DNA of 64,000 nt from Prochlorococcus sp. AG-418-M08 (lineage in GTDB: Bacteria > Cyanobacteriota > Cyanobacteriia > PCC-6307 > Cyanobiaceae). Numbering within the stretch: position 1 is the first letter of the stretch; every line of letters begins with the position of its first letter. The notes beneath the pieces were generated by a model. It was not told where the DNA came from and searched no databases. It saw only the letters and a list, made by a program, of their open reading frames with translations. Made by a program: the position numbers and the translations under genes. Below are positions 28,498 through 38,997 of the stretch, in pieces. The stretch is from NCBI GenBank assembly GCA_003213955.1, contig QCMG01000008.1, positions 27,983 to 91,982 of the forward strand, written 5' to 3'.

Positions 28498-29805
28498 TTA
28501 ATCTTGGTTAGTAATGTTATTAAATATTTGAACCGCGACCTTAATAGTACTTTCAAAGAGTGGACTTGTATTTCCTCTGCTACTTCCCAATAACTTACTC
28601 ACATCAGATTCAGATGAAGAAAAAGTATTTGGAACGACTTGCTCTATTAATTGCATATCAGCCATACCTCCAGCTTCAAGTCTCATACATTCAACAGATT
28701 CGCAGCCCAGAATAATGCAAGTATTGTTTTTTGGTACCTCACTAATTTTTGAAATCAACCTTAAACCAATAACTTGGCCTGAATGAACACTTGGATTACC
28801 TAAAGGGACAGGATTTATACAAGTCGAAATTTTCTCGCCATTTTTTCTTTTAAAGTCTATTTTAATTAATTCTCCATGGTTTTCTATTTTTGAAAATAAC
28901 CATTCTAGTTTGTCACTAACCCATGAAATTAAGAATAATGCCTGAAGAATATTACCTTCTGCAATATCTATATCAATATCAGATATATGGTCTAATATTG
29001 GTCTTCTGGATGGAGGATCAAAAATCATTGCCAGTGATTCTCGCCAACTTTTAAGTCTTACCCAATTTAAATCATTAATAGCTTTATTTGATCTAATTGA
29101 TTCATCAAGAATTTTCAAGCATCTTTTCGGAGAACCATTTGCAGTATCTATAATCAACCGAATACCATGTTCTGTAAAATAATTAAAAATTTCTTGTGAT
29201 TCATTAAGACTACCGTTCCACCATAACCAGGTAGGTAAATCTTTTATAGATAGTTCATCAATTATTTTCAATCCTTTTTTGTTAATAGAATTAGAGTCAC
29301 CTCTAATAACAACTAAGTCGCCACAAATAGATTGAGTTACAGTGTTATCGCTTAGTGGGCAATAAGCAGATACAAACGTTTTTATCTCTGGTTTTTTATT
29401 TAAAGTTGGGGCTAAGGTAATTAATCTTCTAGGATTTAAAGTACTTATAGAAGATTCAAAGAATTGCCCTCTTAAGTCTTCATAATTTTTATTTGATAAA
29501 TTTCCCTTTAATAAAGTCAATAACTGTTCACTATTTACTGAAGTAGTGTGTGACAAACCTTTATCAACAATAAGTTTTTTAGCAACTTTTATGATTTCTG
29601 GACTTAAAGTTCCAGTTATTGGTCCACTTATTAAGCCTGATTGAACTAAACATTGTTCAAGCCACGAAGGCTGCCAAACCATTAAAGTAAAAGTATTTGC
29701 CCCAGAGCTGTCTTCATCTTCAGAAATCCATAACTTATTTAAGTAATTAGATATTTCTTCATAAGGAAGTTCCAGAGGTGTTTGAAGTGTTAATTGAGGT
29801 TTCAT
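28498..29805 (-). CDS. opcA: Glucose-6-phosphate dehydrogenase assembly protein OpcA
   Basis: 435 residues. The sequence matches the cyanobacterial OpcA family: TFTLMVWQPSWLEQCL near residue 40, a central DLPTWLWWNGSL near 192-203, and a C-terminal CIILGCESVECMRLEAGGMADMQLIEQ with two Cys residues. OpcA activates Zwf and mediates its redox control by thioredoxin. It sits seven bases after zwf and three before cobB on the same strand, the usual zwf-opcA arrangement. Confidence 0.95.
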   Translation of the reverse strand: MKPQLTLQTPLELPYEEISNYLNKLWISEDEDSSGANTFTLMVWQPSWLEQCLVQSGLISGPITGTLSPEIIKVAKKLIVDKGLSHTTSVNSEQLLTLLKGNLSNKNYEDLRGQFFESSISTLNPRRLITLAPTLNKKPEIKTFVSAYCPLSDNTVTQSICGDLVVIRGDSNSINKKGLKIIDELSIKDLPTWLWWNGSLNESQEIFNYFTEHGIRLIIDTANGSPKRCLKILDESIRSNKAINDLNWVRLKSWRESLAMIFDPPSRRPILDHISDIDIDIAEGNILQALFLISWVSDKLEWLFSKIENHGELIKIDFKRKNGEKISTCINPVPLGNPSVHSGQVIGLRLISKISEVPKNNTCIILGCESVECMRLEAGGMADMQLIEQVVPNTFSSSESDVSKLLGSSRGNTSPLFESTIKVAVQIFNNITNQD

Positions 29806-29812
29806 TATAAAG

Positions 29813-31336
29813 TTAAGGTCTGCGCCAGAAAATATTATCTTTGGAAAGTAATTGATCTGATTCAGGAGGCCCCCAAGTCATTGATTCGTATTTATGAATT
29901 GGTAGTTTCCAAGGAGAATTTTCCATCAATTCTATTAGTGGCGTATAAAGTTTCCAGGCAGCCTCTACCTCATCACTTCTTGTGAACAAGGTAGGATCTG
30001 AAAGCATAGCATCAGCCAATAATCTCACATAACCTTCATCAGAGGGTTCCCCAAAGGATTCGTCATAAGAAAACTCCATCTCTACAGGCCTTGATTTCAT
30101 CCCAGAACCAGGAGATTTTACTTCAAATTTAAAAGTAGCTCCTTCATTTGGTTGAATCCTTATGATAAGTTGATTTGGAGCAGGATTTATTATTGTTGAT
30201 TCAAATAAATGTACTGGAACGTCTTTAAATGTTAATACAATTTCCCCAAGTCTTTTAGGTAGCCTTTTACCTGTTCTTAAGTAGAAAGGGACTCCTTGCC
30301 AACGCCAATTATCAACAAAAACTTTCGTAGCAATATAAGTTTCTGTTGTACTATTTAAATTTACACCATCTTCATCTCTATAGTCTTTTAGTCTTTTTAG
30401 GCTATTTCCTCCCTTTGCATATTGTCCTCTGACACAACAATTCCAAGGTTCATTCTCGTCAGCAAGTTTTGAAGCTTGAAGAACTTTTGCTTTTTCATTC
30501 CTTATTGCCTCAGGTTCAAATTTACCTGGGGGTTCCATTGCAGTTACAGCAAGCATTTGTGTTAAATGATTTTGGAGCATATCTCTTAAAGCCCCAGAGC
30601 TTTCATAATAGCCAGCTCTATCTTCAACTCCTACTGTTTCTGATGATGTTATTTGAACACTTGAAATATAATTTCTGTTCCATATAGGTTCAAAGATAGT
30701 ATTAGCAAACCTCATAACTAGTATGTTCTGAACAGTCTCTTTCCCTAAATAATGATCTATACGATATATCTGACTTTCATCTGCACAACTTTGAACAATC
30801 CTATTAAGTTTCTTCGCACTTGAATAATCCCTTCCAAATGGTTTTTCAATAACAATTCGACTTTTCTTGGGATCATCTATTAATCCTGCAGCTTTTAGTG
30901 CTTTGCAACCACTGCCATAGAAATTTGGAGATACTGATAAATAGAACGTCTTATTTCCATGAGTAGCCTGTGATTTATCAATTTCATTTAATCTTTTAGA
31001 AAGCCTTACTAAATGCTCACTTTGTTGCAAATCAACTGGCTCATAGAAAAGATAATTAGAAAACTGTTCCCATTCATTCTCATTACCAGATATTTGATCA
31101 GTCAACTTAGCTTGCATTTTTTCCTTAAACTCATCATCAGTCCATGGTCTTCTCGCACATCCAACTATGCCAAATTCACTAGGAATTCTTCTTTGCAAAT
31201 AAAGTTCGAATAGGGCAGGTATAAGTTTCCTATGAGTAAGATCTCCACTGGCTCCGAAAATTATCAAACATTGAGGAGGTATCACTCTCTCTTGTCGCAA
31301 TCCTAATCTTAGAGGATTACTTAAAGTTGAGGGCAT
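29813..31336 (-). CDS. zwf: Glucose-6-phosphate 1-dehydrogenase
   Basis: 507 residues. NADP motif IFGASGDLTHRKLIPALFEL near residue 27-46, catalytic RIDHYLGKETVQN near 192-204, and EKPFGRD near 162 are all intact, and the length is standard. It opens the oxidative pentose phosphate pathway, supplying NADPH in the dark. Upstream 107 bases separate it from petH on the same strand and probably hold its promoter; opcA follows after seven bases. Confidence 0.98.
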   Translation of the reverse strand: MPSTLSNPLRLGLRQERVIPPQCLIIFGASGDLTHRKLIPALFELYLQRRIPSEFGIVGCARRPWTDDEFKEKMQAKLTDQISGNENEWEQFSNYLFYEPVDLQQSEHLVRLSKRLNEIDKSQATHGNKTFYLSVSPNFYGSGCKALKAAGLIDDPKKSRIVIEKPFGRDYSSAKKLNRIVQSCADESQIYRIDHYLGKETVQNILVMRFANTIFEPIWNRNYISSVQITSSETVGVEDRAGYYESSGALRDMLQNHLTQMLAVTAMEPPGKFEPEAIRNEKAKVLQASKLADENEPWNCCVRGQYAKGGNSLKRLKDYRDEDGVNLNSTTETYIATKVFVDNWRWQGVPFYLRTGKRLPKRLGEIVLTFKDVPVHLFESTIINPAPNQLIIRIQPNEGATFKFEVKSPGSGMKSRPVEMEFSYDESFGEPSDEGYVRLLADAMLSDPTLFTRSDEVEAAWKLYTPLIELMENSPWKLPIHKYESMTWGPPESDQLLSKDNIFWRRP

Positions 31337-31443
31337 ATTTTTATAGGTCTTCTATAAATAAAATCGTCTTTTTTTGACTATTTAGCTACATTTTGTGTCT
31401 AAACCAAAAAAGTATAATATTAATAAAATATTTATAAGAATAA

Positions 31444-32568
<1,125 letters not shown>

Positions 32569-32741
32569 TTATTTATAATAAAAGATTATCAATATGTACC
32601 CTAAATTGTATGTAATATATAAAAATGGTTACGTTTTGAGATCGGAATATTTAAGTATAAATTTTTTAATATTCCAATTAATATCAATTTTGTCGGTATA
32701 GTTACACAAAATAATTTTTTATTTAATTAAAAAATTCATTT

Positions 32742-33278
32742 ATGAATAATTCTCAAGGATTAGAAAATCATTCGCAAAACGATGATTACAGAACAATTGA
32801 GCAGACAATGGAAAAGCTTTCTGGGGGAACAAGAAGGCTTGCCGCTCAGTTAACAACTTCTGCTACTTTCGATTCTCTTTGGAATGTTCTAACCGATTAT
32901 GATCGGCTAAATCTCTATATCCCAAATCTTTTATCAAGTAAAAAAATCTATAAAAATAGAAATAATGTTCGTCTAAAACAAGTAGGAGCACAAGACTTTC
33001 TTGGAATGAAATTTTCAGCGGAAGTAACTATTGATTTATTCGAAGAGAAAGAACTTGGTTTATTAAAATTTAGCCTCATTAAAGGAGATTTCAGAAAATT
33101 TGAAGGAAGTTGGAAAATTCAAACTATTCAAAATACTTCAAAAAACTCATTAATTTATGATCTCACAGTCCAAGGTTGTCAATGGATGCCAATTGGGATG
33201 ATAGAAAAAAGATTAAAAAAGGATCTTTCTGAAAATTTGGTTGCAGTAGATAAGCAAGCAAAATTTTCAATTAAATGA
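32742..33278 (+). CDS. START-like (SRPBCC/polyketide cyclase) domain protein
   Basis: 178 residues, no signal or membrane helix. TSATFDSLWNVLTDYDRLNLYIPNL (about 43-67) and the later LLKFSLIKGDFRKFEGSWKI (about 108-127) show the helix-grip pattern of SRPBCC proteins of the COQ10/cyclase-dehydrase group, which hold a hydrophobic ligand. In cyanobacteria such proteins are conserved but mostly unassigned. It is divergent from petH and tail to tail with tRNA-Glu (27 bases). The ligand is unknown. Confidence 0.8.
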   Translation: MNNSQGLENHSQNDDYRTIEQTMEKLSGGTRRLAAQLTTSATFDSLWNVLTDYDRLNLYIPNLLSSKKIYKNRNNVRLKQVGAQDFLGMKFSAEVTIDLFEEKELGLLKFSLIKGDFRKFEGSWKIQTIQNTSKNSLIYDLTVQGCQWMPIGMIEKRLKKDLSENLVAVDKQAKFSIK

Positions 33279-33305
33279 TTAACTAAAAAAAATAAAATTA
33301 ATTAA

Positions 33306-33378
33306 TAGCCCCAAGGGGATTCGAACCCCTGTCGCCTCCGTGAAAGGGAGGTGTCCTAGGCCTCTAGACGATGGGGCC
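33306..33378 (-). tRNA. trnE: tRNA-Glu (UUC)
   Basis: A 73-base cloverleaf on the minus strand. The acceptor GGCCCCA pairs with TGGGGCT (a terminal G-U), the anticodon arm CCTCC-CTTTCAC-GGAGG carries TTC, and the T-arm AGGGG-TTCGAAT-CCCCT is perfect. CCA is not encoded. Besides translation, charged tRNA-Glu is the precursor of 5-aminolevulinate for chlorophyll and heme. Confidence 0.97.
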
Positions 33379-33419
33379 ATGGGAATAGCTCTACAGCTTA
33401 TAAAAAATTAGGAGTAAAG

Positions 33420-34538
33420 CTATCCTTTCGTCAAGTGTTGTTGATCTTTATTTTGGCCTTGCCACACTGGAACAGTAAAATGAAAGCATGAACCCTCGCC
33501 AACTTCTGATACAACCCATATTCTTCCTCCGTGAACTTCAACGATTCTTCTACAAACAGATAAGCCAATACCAAATCCTGATGTGCCCTCAGATGTCTGT
33601 GGTAGCCTAACTCTATCGAGAAATATTCTTTTTTGTTCGCTTAGAGGAATTCCAGCACCTTTGTCACAAATCGTTATTTCTACCCATTGATTTGTTTTAT
33701 GGATCATCGTAATTTTTATTGATCCAGAATCATCTGAAAATTTAAGGGCATTTTCAATTAGATTTAAAAATACCTGTCTCATTCTTCTTTGATCTGCAAA
33801 TACTCTTGGAAGATCTGAAGGGATATCAGTATCAATTTCTATTTTTCTAAATCTCCAAAACTTTTCTAATTCAAGAATTGCTTCAGCGCTAATATTTCCT
33901 AAATCAATTTTTTGAGGATTAAAAAGAGCTTCCCATTTAGTGGTTCCTACTTCAAGAAGATCTTGAGACAAAAGTTCAATTTCTTCTAAACGTCGTTTAA
34001 TAACATCTTGTAATTTTTTTATATCAATTTGTCCTAGTTTTTGACTTTGAATAGCAAGAGTGGCTGCAGTTAAGGGAGTTCTCAATTCATGTGCGACCAT
34101 TCTTAAAAGTCTTTCTTGTGATTCGATTCGTTTTGTAAGCGTTTCATTTTCTTGTCTAAGGACTAAAAGTTCATCTTCAAGGAGAAATTCTTTTTGAGTT
34201 CTGATGGAATCTATTTTAGAGGGTTGAAGATTAATACCTAAATTTTTTGTAACCCCTTCTTGTTTCCACCTAGGCAACCAAGTCTGCAACTGAACAAAGA
34301 TATTACTTCCAGCAAAAATTTGCTTTGGAGCTGGTGATACCTTAATTAGAGCGGGAATAGCAACTAATCTATGCAACTCAAGAAGTTCAGGTTGTTCCTT
34401 CGGATCGGAAATTTGAAGAGAAATCTTAAATTCACGTTCATCCGCTTCTAAAAAGGATAATAAAGATTTAAGATCCCCCCTAGAGAGATGATTTCTAGAG
34501 GCAACAAGGATTAATGTTAGTTCTTTTTTCTCATTCAA
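33420..34538 (-). CDS. sasA: Clock-output sensor histidine kinase SasA
   Basis: 372 residues. Residues 6-95 form a thioredoxin-like KaiB-type domain ([20 protein letters not shown], then [14 protein letters not shown]). A coiled-coil (about 120-145) leads to the HisKA box with phosphoacceptor His150 ([12 protein letters not shown]), and the ATPase domain shows the N box ([10 protein letters not shown]), CDKGAGIP and [18 protein letters not shown]. SasA binds KaiC through the KaiB-like domain and phosphorylates RpaA, setting daily transcription. No kai gene is nearby. It is divergent from the CpeS-like gene. Confidence 0.94.
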   Translation of the reverse strand: MNEKKELTLILVASRNHLSRGDLKSLLSFLEADEREFKISLQISDPKEQPELLELHRLVAIPALIKVSPAPKQIFAGSNIFVQLQTWLPRWKQEGVTKNLGINLQPSKIDSIRTQKEFLLEDELLVLRQENETLTKRIESQERLLRMVAHELRTPLTAATLAIQSQKLGQIDIKKLQDVIKRRLEEIELLSQDLLEVGTTKWEALFNPQKIDLGNISAEAILELEKFWRFRKIEIDTDIPSDLPRVFADQRRMRQVFLNLIENALKFSDDSGSIKITMIHKTNQWVEITICDKGAGIPLSEQKRIFLDRVRLPQTSEGTSGFGIGLSVCRRIVEVHGGRIWVVSEVGEGSCFHFTVPVWQGQNKDQQHLTKG

Positions 34539-34644
34539 ACCATTTCCCCTGAAGTGTTGAAAAGCTATTAATGCTTATGAACACATTAAGATATTTATCT
34601 TTATTTTACAGATAAGCTATGAAATAAATAGATGATATTTATAA

Positions 34645-35187
34645 ATGGTTGTTATTAATCAAAACAGTGTCAATAATTCTGGAGATTACAAATCGCCAGA
34701 AGTCAGCATAGATAGTAATCTAAAAAGATGGTTCTCTCGTAATGTTGGGCTTTGGAAATCTAACAGGACCTATTTTCTTGAAGAAGAAAAGAAAACTTAT
34801 AATATTTGCATGTTTATAAAAGTTGAGGCCCTTGAAAATAAAAAAAAATGGGAATCTCACTATAAATTCACATGGTACCCGGAAAAAAAATATAAATTTT
34901 TTGATGAAAATCCAAATTATAGAGACAAAGGTGAAATGCAAGCGTTTATTAAAGGTCACCAATTAATAAGAGAAAAATTTTATTTAAGTGATGTTGATGG
35001 GATATCAAATATTAGACAGGTTGACGAACATGAGCTGATTTTTGAATCTTCCTATGAAGACTGGTATATATTGGAACATACAAGACTTGTTGATGAAGAT
35101 AATTATAGATATAGAGTTATATATTCATGGAACAAAGATAAACTTAAAATTGTAGAAAATCATCATGAAATTAAAATTATTACATAA
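34645..35187 (+). CDS. CpeS/CpcS-like protein (possible phycobiliprotein lyase)
   Basis: 180 residues. After a polar start, RWFSRNVGLWKSNRTYFL (about 28-45) resembles the opening of CpeS/CpcS bilin lyases (FF..S.G.W.S.RT), and the protein ends in a strand rich in charged residues (YRVIYSWNKDKLKIVENHHEIKI) where those lipocalin-fold proteins have their last strands. CpeS-type lyases attach phycoerythrobilin to phycoerythrin; Prochlorococcus keeps a reduced phycoerythrin. The match is short, so another lipocalin-like role is possible. It is divergent from sasA; the next gene starts 70 bases on. Confidence 0.5.
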   Translation: MVVINQNSVNNSGDYKSPEVSIDSNLKRWFSRNVGLWKSNRTYFLEEEKKTYNICMFIKVEALENKKKWESHYKFTWYPEKKYKFFDENPNYRDKGEMQAFIKGHQLIREKFYLSDVDGISNIRQVDEHELIFESSYEDWYILEHTRLVDEDNYRYRVIYSWNKDKLKIVENHHEIKIIT

Positions 35188-35257
35188 GAACAAATCATCA
35201 ATTAATTTTAAAAATAAAAAATGTTATCTTTAAATAATAAATAAATAGAAAAAATTA

Positions 35258-35686
35258 ATGATTGCCAATATATATTCAAAAAGAGCCTTAAAATATTTAA
35301 GCCTTCCACTACTTTTATATTTAAATTTATTTGACATAACTTTATTTAACAGAGAAATTAAATCCAACAAGAAACTAGACGCTGCTACTGAAGAAGATTT
35401 GTATTTATATAAGGGGATGGGGGCATCATATCTCTGTATAGCTTCAAAAGCTGGCATAGAATTTCCAAAAGCTGTTGGAGTAGCAACCACAACCTATGTA
35501 CAAGTTATAGAAGGCAAACATGGAGGTATCATTAAAGAATTAGGTGATAAAAAATTAGAAAGAGATAAGTTATTTGCAGGTGCAGAATTTCAAATAGTTA
35601 CAACAGCAATACAATATTGTCCAGAAAGCGTACCTGAAGAAGTGACTAAAAAAGTTAATGAAATAATAAAAGAGAATAAAAAATAG
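35258..35686 (+). CDS. Uncharacterised exported protein, 142 aa
   Basis: Family not recognised with confidence. A basic N-terminus (MIANIYSKRALKYL) followed by a hydrophobic stretch (SLPLLLYLNLFDITLF) looks like an uncleaved signal anchor or signal peptide. The remaining 110 residues hold two Cys (YLCIASKAG near residue 59 and IQYCPESVPEE near 119) that could form a disulfide, a KAVGVATTTYVQVIEGKHGG middle, and a Lys/Glu-rich tail. It lies after the CpeS-like gene and is tail to tail with prs (nine bases). Confidence 0.7.
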   Translation: MIANIYSKRALKYLSLPLLLYLNLFDITLFNREIKSNKKLDAATEEDLYLYKGMGASYLCIASKAGIEFPKAVGVATTTYVQVIEGKHGGIIKELGDKKLERDKLFAGAEFQIVTTAIQYCPESVPEEVTKKVNEIIKENKK

Positions 35687-35695
35687 TATTTAATA

Positions 35696-36691
35696 TTATC
35701 TAAACATAGAGCTAACAGAACTTTCTTCGTGAATCCTCCATATTGCCTCTCCTAACATATTGGCTACAGATAGTACTTTTAATTGAGGAAAACTCTTATC
35801 CTCAATTACTGGAATACTGTTAGTGACTATAACTTGCTCAAATAAATCTTTTGCACCTAATCTTTCATAAGAGGGTGGAGAAAATACTGCATGAGAAGCG
35901 CATGCAAAAATTCGCTTTGCGCCTTCTTTTTTTAAAAGATTTGCACCTGAGCATATAGTCCCCCCAGTATCTATCATGTCATCTATTAAGATGGCTGTTT
36001 TCCCTTTAACTTCTCCAATCACTGTTAAACTCTCTGCGATATTGTGAGCAGATCTTCTTTTATCAATAATAGCTAATGGAGCATCTTTCATTAATTTAGC
36101 AAATGCTCTTGCTCTCGCTACTCCTCCCACATCAGGAGATACCACAACAACTTGCTCCAAATTTAAAGTTTCAAGATAATCAATTAAAACAGGAGATCCA
36201 TAAATATGATCACAGGGAATATCAAAATATCCTTGTATTTGTGCTGAATGTAAGTCCATAGCAAGGACTCTATCAACCCCAGATTTTTCGAGTAGATTTG
36301 CTGTTAATTTTGCTGTAATTGACTCTCTGCCTGAAGTCTTTCTGTCTGCCCTTGCGTATCCGAAATAGGGAATTACAGCAGTAATTTGTCTTGCGGAAGC
36401 TCTTTTGCAAGCATCCACCATTATCATCAATTCCATCAAACTATCATTTACAGGAGCACAGGTTGGCTGTATGAGAAACACATCACAGCCTCTTATAGAT
36501 TGTTGAATTTGAACATAAAGTTCACCATCAGCAAACCTTTTAGATACTAGAGGAACATTTTCTATTCCTAAATATGAAGCAATTTCATCGGCTAATTTAG
36601 GATTAGAAGTTCCACTTACCAACCTTAGTCTACTATTGGTTAAATTAAAATTTGGTTCTTCATTCTCCACTGCCGTGATAAAAGTAGTCAC
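35696..36691 (-). CDS. prs: Ribose-phosphate pyrophosphokinase
   Basis: 331 residues. RLVSGTSNPKLADEIASYLG at the start, the ATP-flexible region YARADRKTSGRE near 128, DLHSAQIQGYFDIP near 155 and the PRPP loop ILIDDMIDTGGTICSGANLL near 237-256 are canonical. It makes PRPP from ribose 5-phosphate and ATP for nucleotides, His and Trp. The start is GTG 36691 (GTG ACT ACT). It is divergent from malQ across 263 bases without any other gene. Confidence 0.97.
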   Translation of the reverse strand: MTTFITAVENEEPNFNLTNSRLRLVSGTSNPKLADEIASYLGIENVPLVSKRFADGELYVQIQQSIRGCDVFLIQPTCAPVNDSLMELMIMVDACKRASARQITAVIPYFGYARADRKTSGRESITAKLTANLLEKSGVDRVLAMDLHSAQIQGYFDIPCDHIYGSPVLIDYLETLNLEQVVVVSPDVGGVARARAFAKLMKDAPLAIIDKRRSAHNIAESLTVIGEVKGKTAILIDDMIDTGGTICSGANLLKKEGAKRIFACASHAVFSPPSYERLGAKDLFEQVIVTNSIPVIEDKSFPQLKVLSVANMLGEAIWRIHEESSVSSMFR

Positions 36692-36954
36692 GAAATTAGC
36701 TTATAAAAACTCTATTTTCATCGTAATGCCAAATATCAATTTCGCAAAAATTAATTAACTTATTTATCTTCAAAAGTCACAAGTACTTATTTTGATAATT
36801 AAAAATAAAAAAATTAAATATAAAAAATTTTACTTTTTGAAAGAATAAACTTCTGAATTTATTTGTTAAATCAGCTAAACATATCTATTGTTAGGTTTAC
36901 ATATATATTTATGGATACAAGCATTGTAAAAAAATAAAAATTTACTAAATATTT

Positions 36955-38481
36955 ATGAACTTAAAATCAGTTTTTTTAAAAAAATCTTTAGGTATACTAA
37001 TTCATCCTTCAAGCCTTCCAGGTGGTAGTTACTGCGGTACATTTGGAGAAGGAGCAAAAGATTGGATTAAAAAACTTTCTGAAAATAATATAAATTTTTG
37101 GCAATTCTTACCTCTTACTCCAACAGATTCATCAGGATCTCCATACAATTCACCATCTAGTTTTGCTATAAATCCTTGGTTTCTTGACATCAATGAATTA
37201 ATTAAAAACCGTTTTATCTTTTTGTCTAATGTAAATGAATTACAATCAATTAATAATAATGAATCTCATTTTAATTTTGATTTTGCAAATGCATTATCAA
37301 AAAAAATAGGCGAACATCTTTTAATTAGTTGGCAATCTCAACCAGAAGAAAGGAAACGTGATTTTTACTTGTGGATTGAAAGAAATACATGGGTAGAAGA
37401 TTATTCAATATTTATGGTTATAAAAGAGGAGTTTAATATGTTGCCTTGGTGGGAATGGCCCATTGAATTCAAATACAAAAAAATTGAATTTATAAATTCG
37501 TGGATAAAGGATAAATATGATGAAATACTTAAAATAAAATTAATGCAGTGGCATCTTGATAATCAGTGGATGGAAATCAAAGGGTTTGCCAAAACAAAAG
37601 GAATTAAGCTTGTAGGCGATTTGCCTTTTTATGTTTCAAGAGACAGCGCAGATGTTTGGAGTAATAAATCTTTATTCTCAATATCCCGAAATGGAGATTT
37701 ACTTTTTCAAAGCGGAGTGCCGCCTGATTATTTTTCATCAACTGGACAACTATGGGGTACTCCTACTTACTATTGGTCAAAGCACAAAAGAACAAATTTC
37801 AAATGGTGGAGAGAAAGGTTTAAAAGGCAATTTGAACTTGTAGATATTTTACGACTTGATCATTTTAGAGCACTGGCTGGATATTGGAGAGTTGATGGTA
37901 ATGCTAAAAATGCCATAAATGGAACTTGGATTAATTCCCCTGGTAAGGAGTTATTAAATACTCTAAAAAAAGATTTAAAGTCTAATTATTTGCCTATCAT
38001 TGCTGAGGATTTGGGAGTAATAACTAAAGACGTAGAATCTTTAAGGGATAATTATGCATTACCAGGAATGAAAATTTTACAATTTGCATTTGACGGTAAT
38101 GACAAAAACCCTTATCTACCTAAAAATATCGAAGGAGATAATTGGGTAGTTTATACAGGAACTCACGATAATGCTACTTCAACTTCTTGGTGGAAATATC
38201 TAGATGATCAAATTAAAAATCATCTCAAAAATAACTTCAATTTTTCAAATGATCCCTCATGGAATTTGATAGAAATTGGAATGAGAACAAAAGCAAAGCT
38301 ATTTATTTCTCCAATTCAAGATATTTTATCCCTGGATGACTCTAGTAGATTAAATACTCCGGGCACTATTACTAATAATTGGAAATGGAAATTAAATCAA
38401 CCTCTTGATGAGATAGATATAAGTTTACAAAAATACAGTGCCCTTGGACACAGTTATGGAAGGGTCAGTATTAGAAATTAG
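36955..38481 (+). CDS. malQ: 4-alpha-glucanotransferase (amylomaltase)
   Basis: 508 residues, GH77. GILIHPSSLPGGSYCGTFGEGA (13-34) and FWQFLPLTPTDSSGSPYNSPSSF near 55-77 open the barrel; the nucleophile Asp is in DILRLDHFRALAGYWR near 302, the acid/base Glu in IIAEDLGVITKDV near 347, and the third acid in GTHDNATSTSWW near 402. It moves glucan segments between maltodextrins during glycogen turnover, feeding glucose phosphates toward Zwf. It is monocistronic by position: divergent from prs, tail to tail with the RodZ-like gene. Confidence 0.96.
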   Translation: MNLKSVFLKKSLGILIHPSSLPGGSYCGTFGEGAKDWIKKLSENNINFWQFLPLTPTDSSGSPYNSPSSFAINPWFLDINELIKNRFIFLSNVNELQSINNNESHFNFDFANALSKKIGEHLLISWQSQPEERKRDFYLWIERNTWVEDYSIFMVIKEEFNMLPWWEWPIEFKYKKIEFINSWIKDKYDEILKIKLMQWHLDNQWMEIKGFAKTKGIKLVGDLPFYVSRDSADVWSNKSLFSISRNGDLLFQSGVPPDYFSSTGQLWGTPTYYWSKHKRTNFKWWRERFKRQFELVDILRLDHFRALAGYWRVDGNAKNAINGTWINSPGKELLNTLKKDLKSNYLPIIAEDLGVITKDVESLRDNYALPGMKILQFAFDGNDKNPYLPKNIEGDNWVVYTGTHDNATSTSWWKYLDDQIKNHLKNNFNFSNDPSWNLIEIGMRTKAKLFISPIQDILSLDDSSRLNTPGTITNNWKWKLNQPLDEIDISLQKYSALGHSYGRVSIRN

Positions 38482-38489
38482 AACCTATA

Positions 38490-38978
38490 TTATTTTACTT
38501 TTTCTTCAATGATTTGAAATTCAATAATATCTATATTTGAAATAAAATATCTATTAAGAATAAATAATGTGAATATTAAAAATAAGAAATAGAAAATATT
38601 CCCCTGCCAAGAATCAAGGAAATCAAACTTTCTTATTATTAATCTATCATTACTTTTTTCAAAAGAATTAGTTTCATTATTAGCTAACATTACTAGGGAA
38701 TTATCTTTGATAAATAAACATTTTTCCAGCTTTAACAATATTGATCTCATAAAAGGATATTTGGGTCTAAGTTCTTTAATATTATTCTCGATTGCATTTA
38801 TGGAGGATTCTGGAATTTTTGAAATTAAAGATAGTTCTCTAATAGAAAGATTATTTTCAATCCTTGCTTCTTTTACTAATTTACCAATTTCACAATATCG
38901 ATCAATTTTTTTACTTTGTTTTTTATTATCTATTAATTTATTTTTTTTCTTTATAAAATTAATATTGAATAATTTCAT
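38490..38978 (-). CDS. RodZ-like protein: cytoplasmic HTH plus one membrane helix
   Basis: 162 residues from ATG 38978. Residues about 28-90 (IGKLVKEARIENNLSIRELSLISKIPESSINAIE) form a Cro-type helix-turn-helix of the HTH_25 kind, followed by LRPKYPFMRSILLKLEKCL as in RodZ, then a membrane helix (IFYFLFLIFTLFILNRYF) and only about 20 residues after it. RodZ links MreB to the cell wall; the large periplasmic domain of RodZ is absent here. The frame also runs up to ATG 39029, but that start lies inside the upstream ABC1 gene by 32 bases, so 38978 (20 bases after that stop) is preferred. Confidence 0.65.
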   Translation of the reverse strand: MKLFNINFIKKKNKLIDNKKQSKKIDRYCEIGKLVKEARIENNLSIRELSLISKIPESSINAIENNIKELRPKYPFMRSILLKLEKCLFIKDNSLVMLANNETNSFEKSNDRLIIRKFDFLDSWQGNIFYFLFLIFTLFILNRYFISNIDIIEFQIIEEKVK

Positions 38979-38997
38979 TTGATGAGTTGATATAAAA

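Noticed and set aside
30469..30687. Leu-rich open frame opposite zwf
   Set aside because: Composition follows from the antisense of a conserved region; no ribosome site.
36692..36954. Small gene or RNA between prs and malQ
   Set aside because: AT-rich, no tRNA-like fold, no open frame with a sensible product; shared promoter region.
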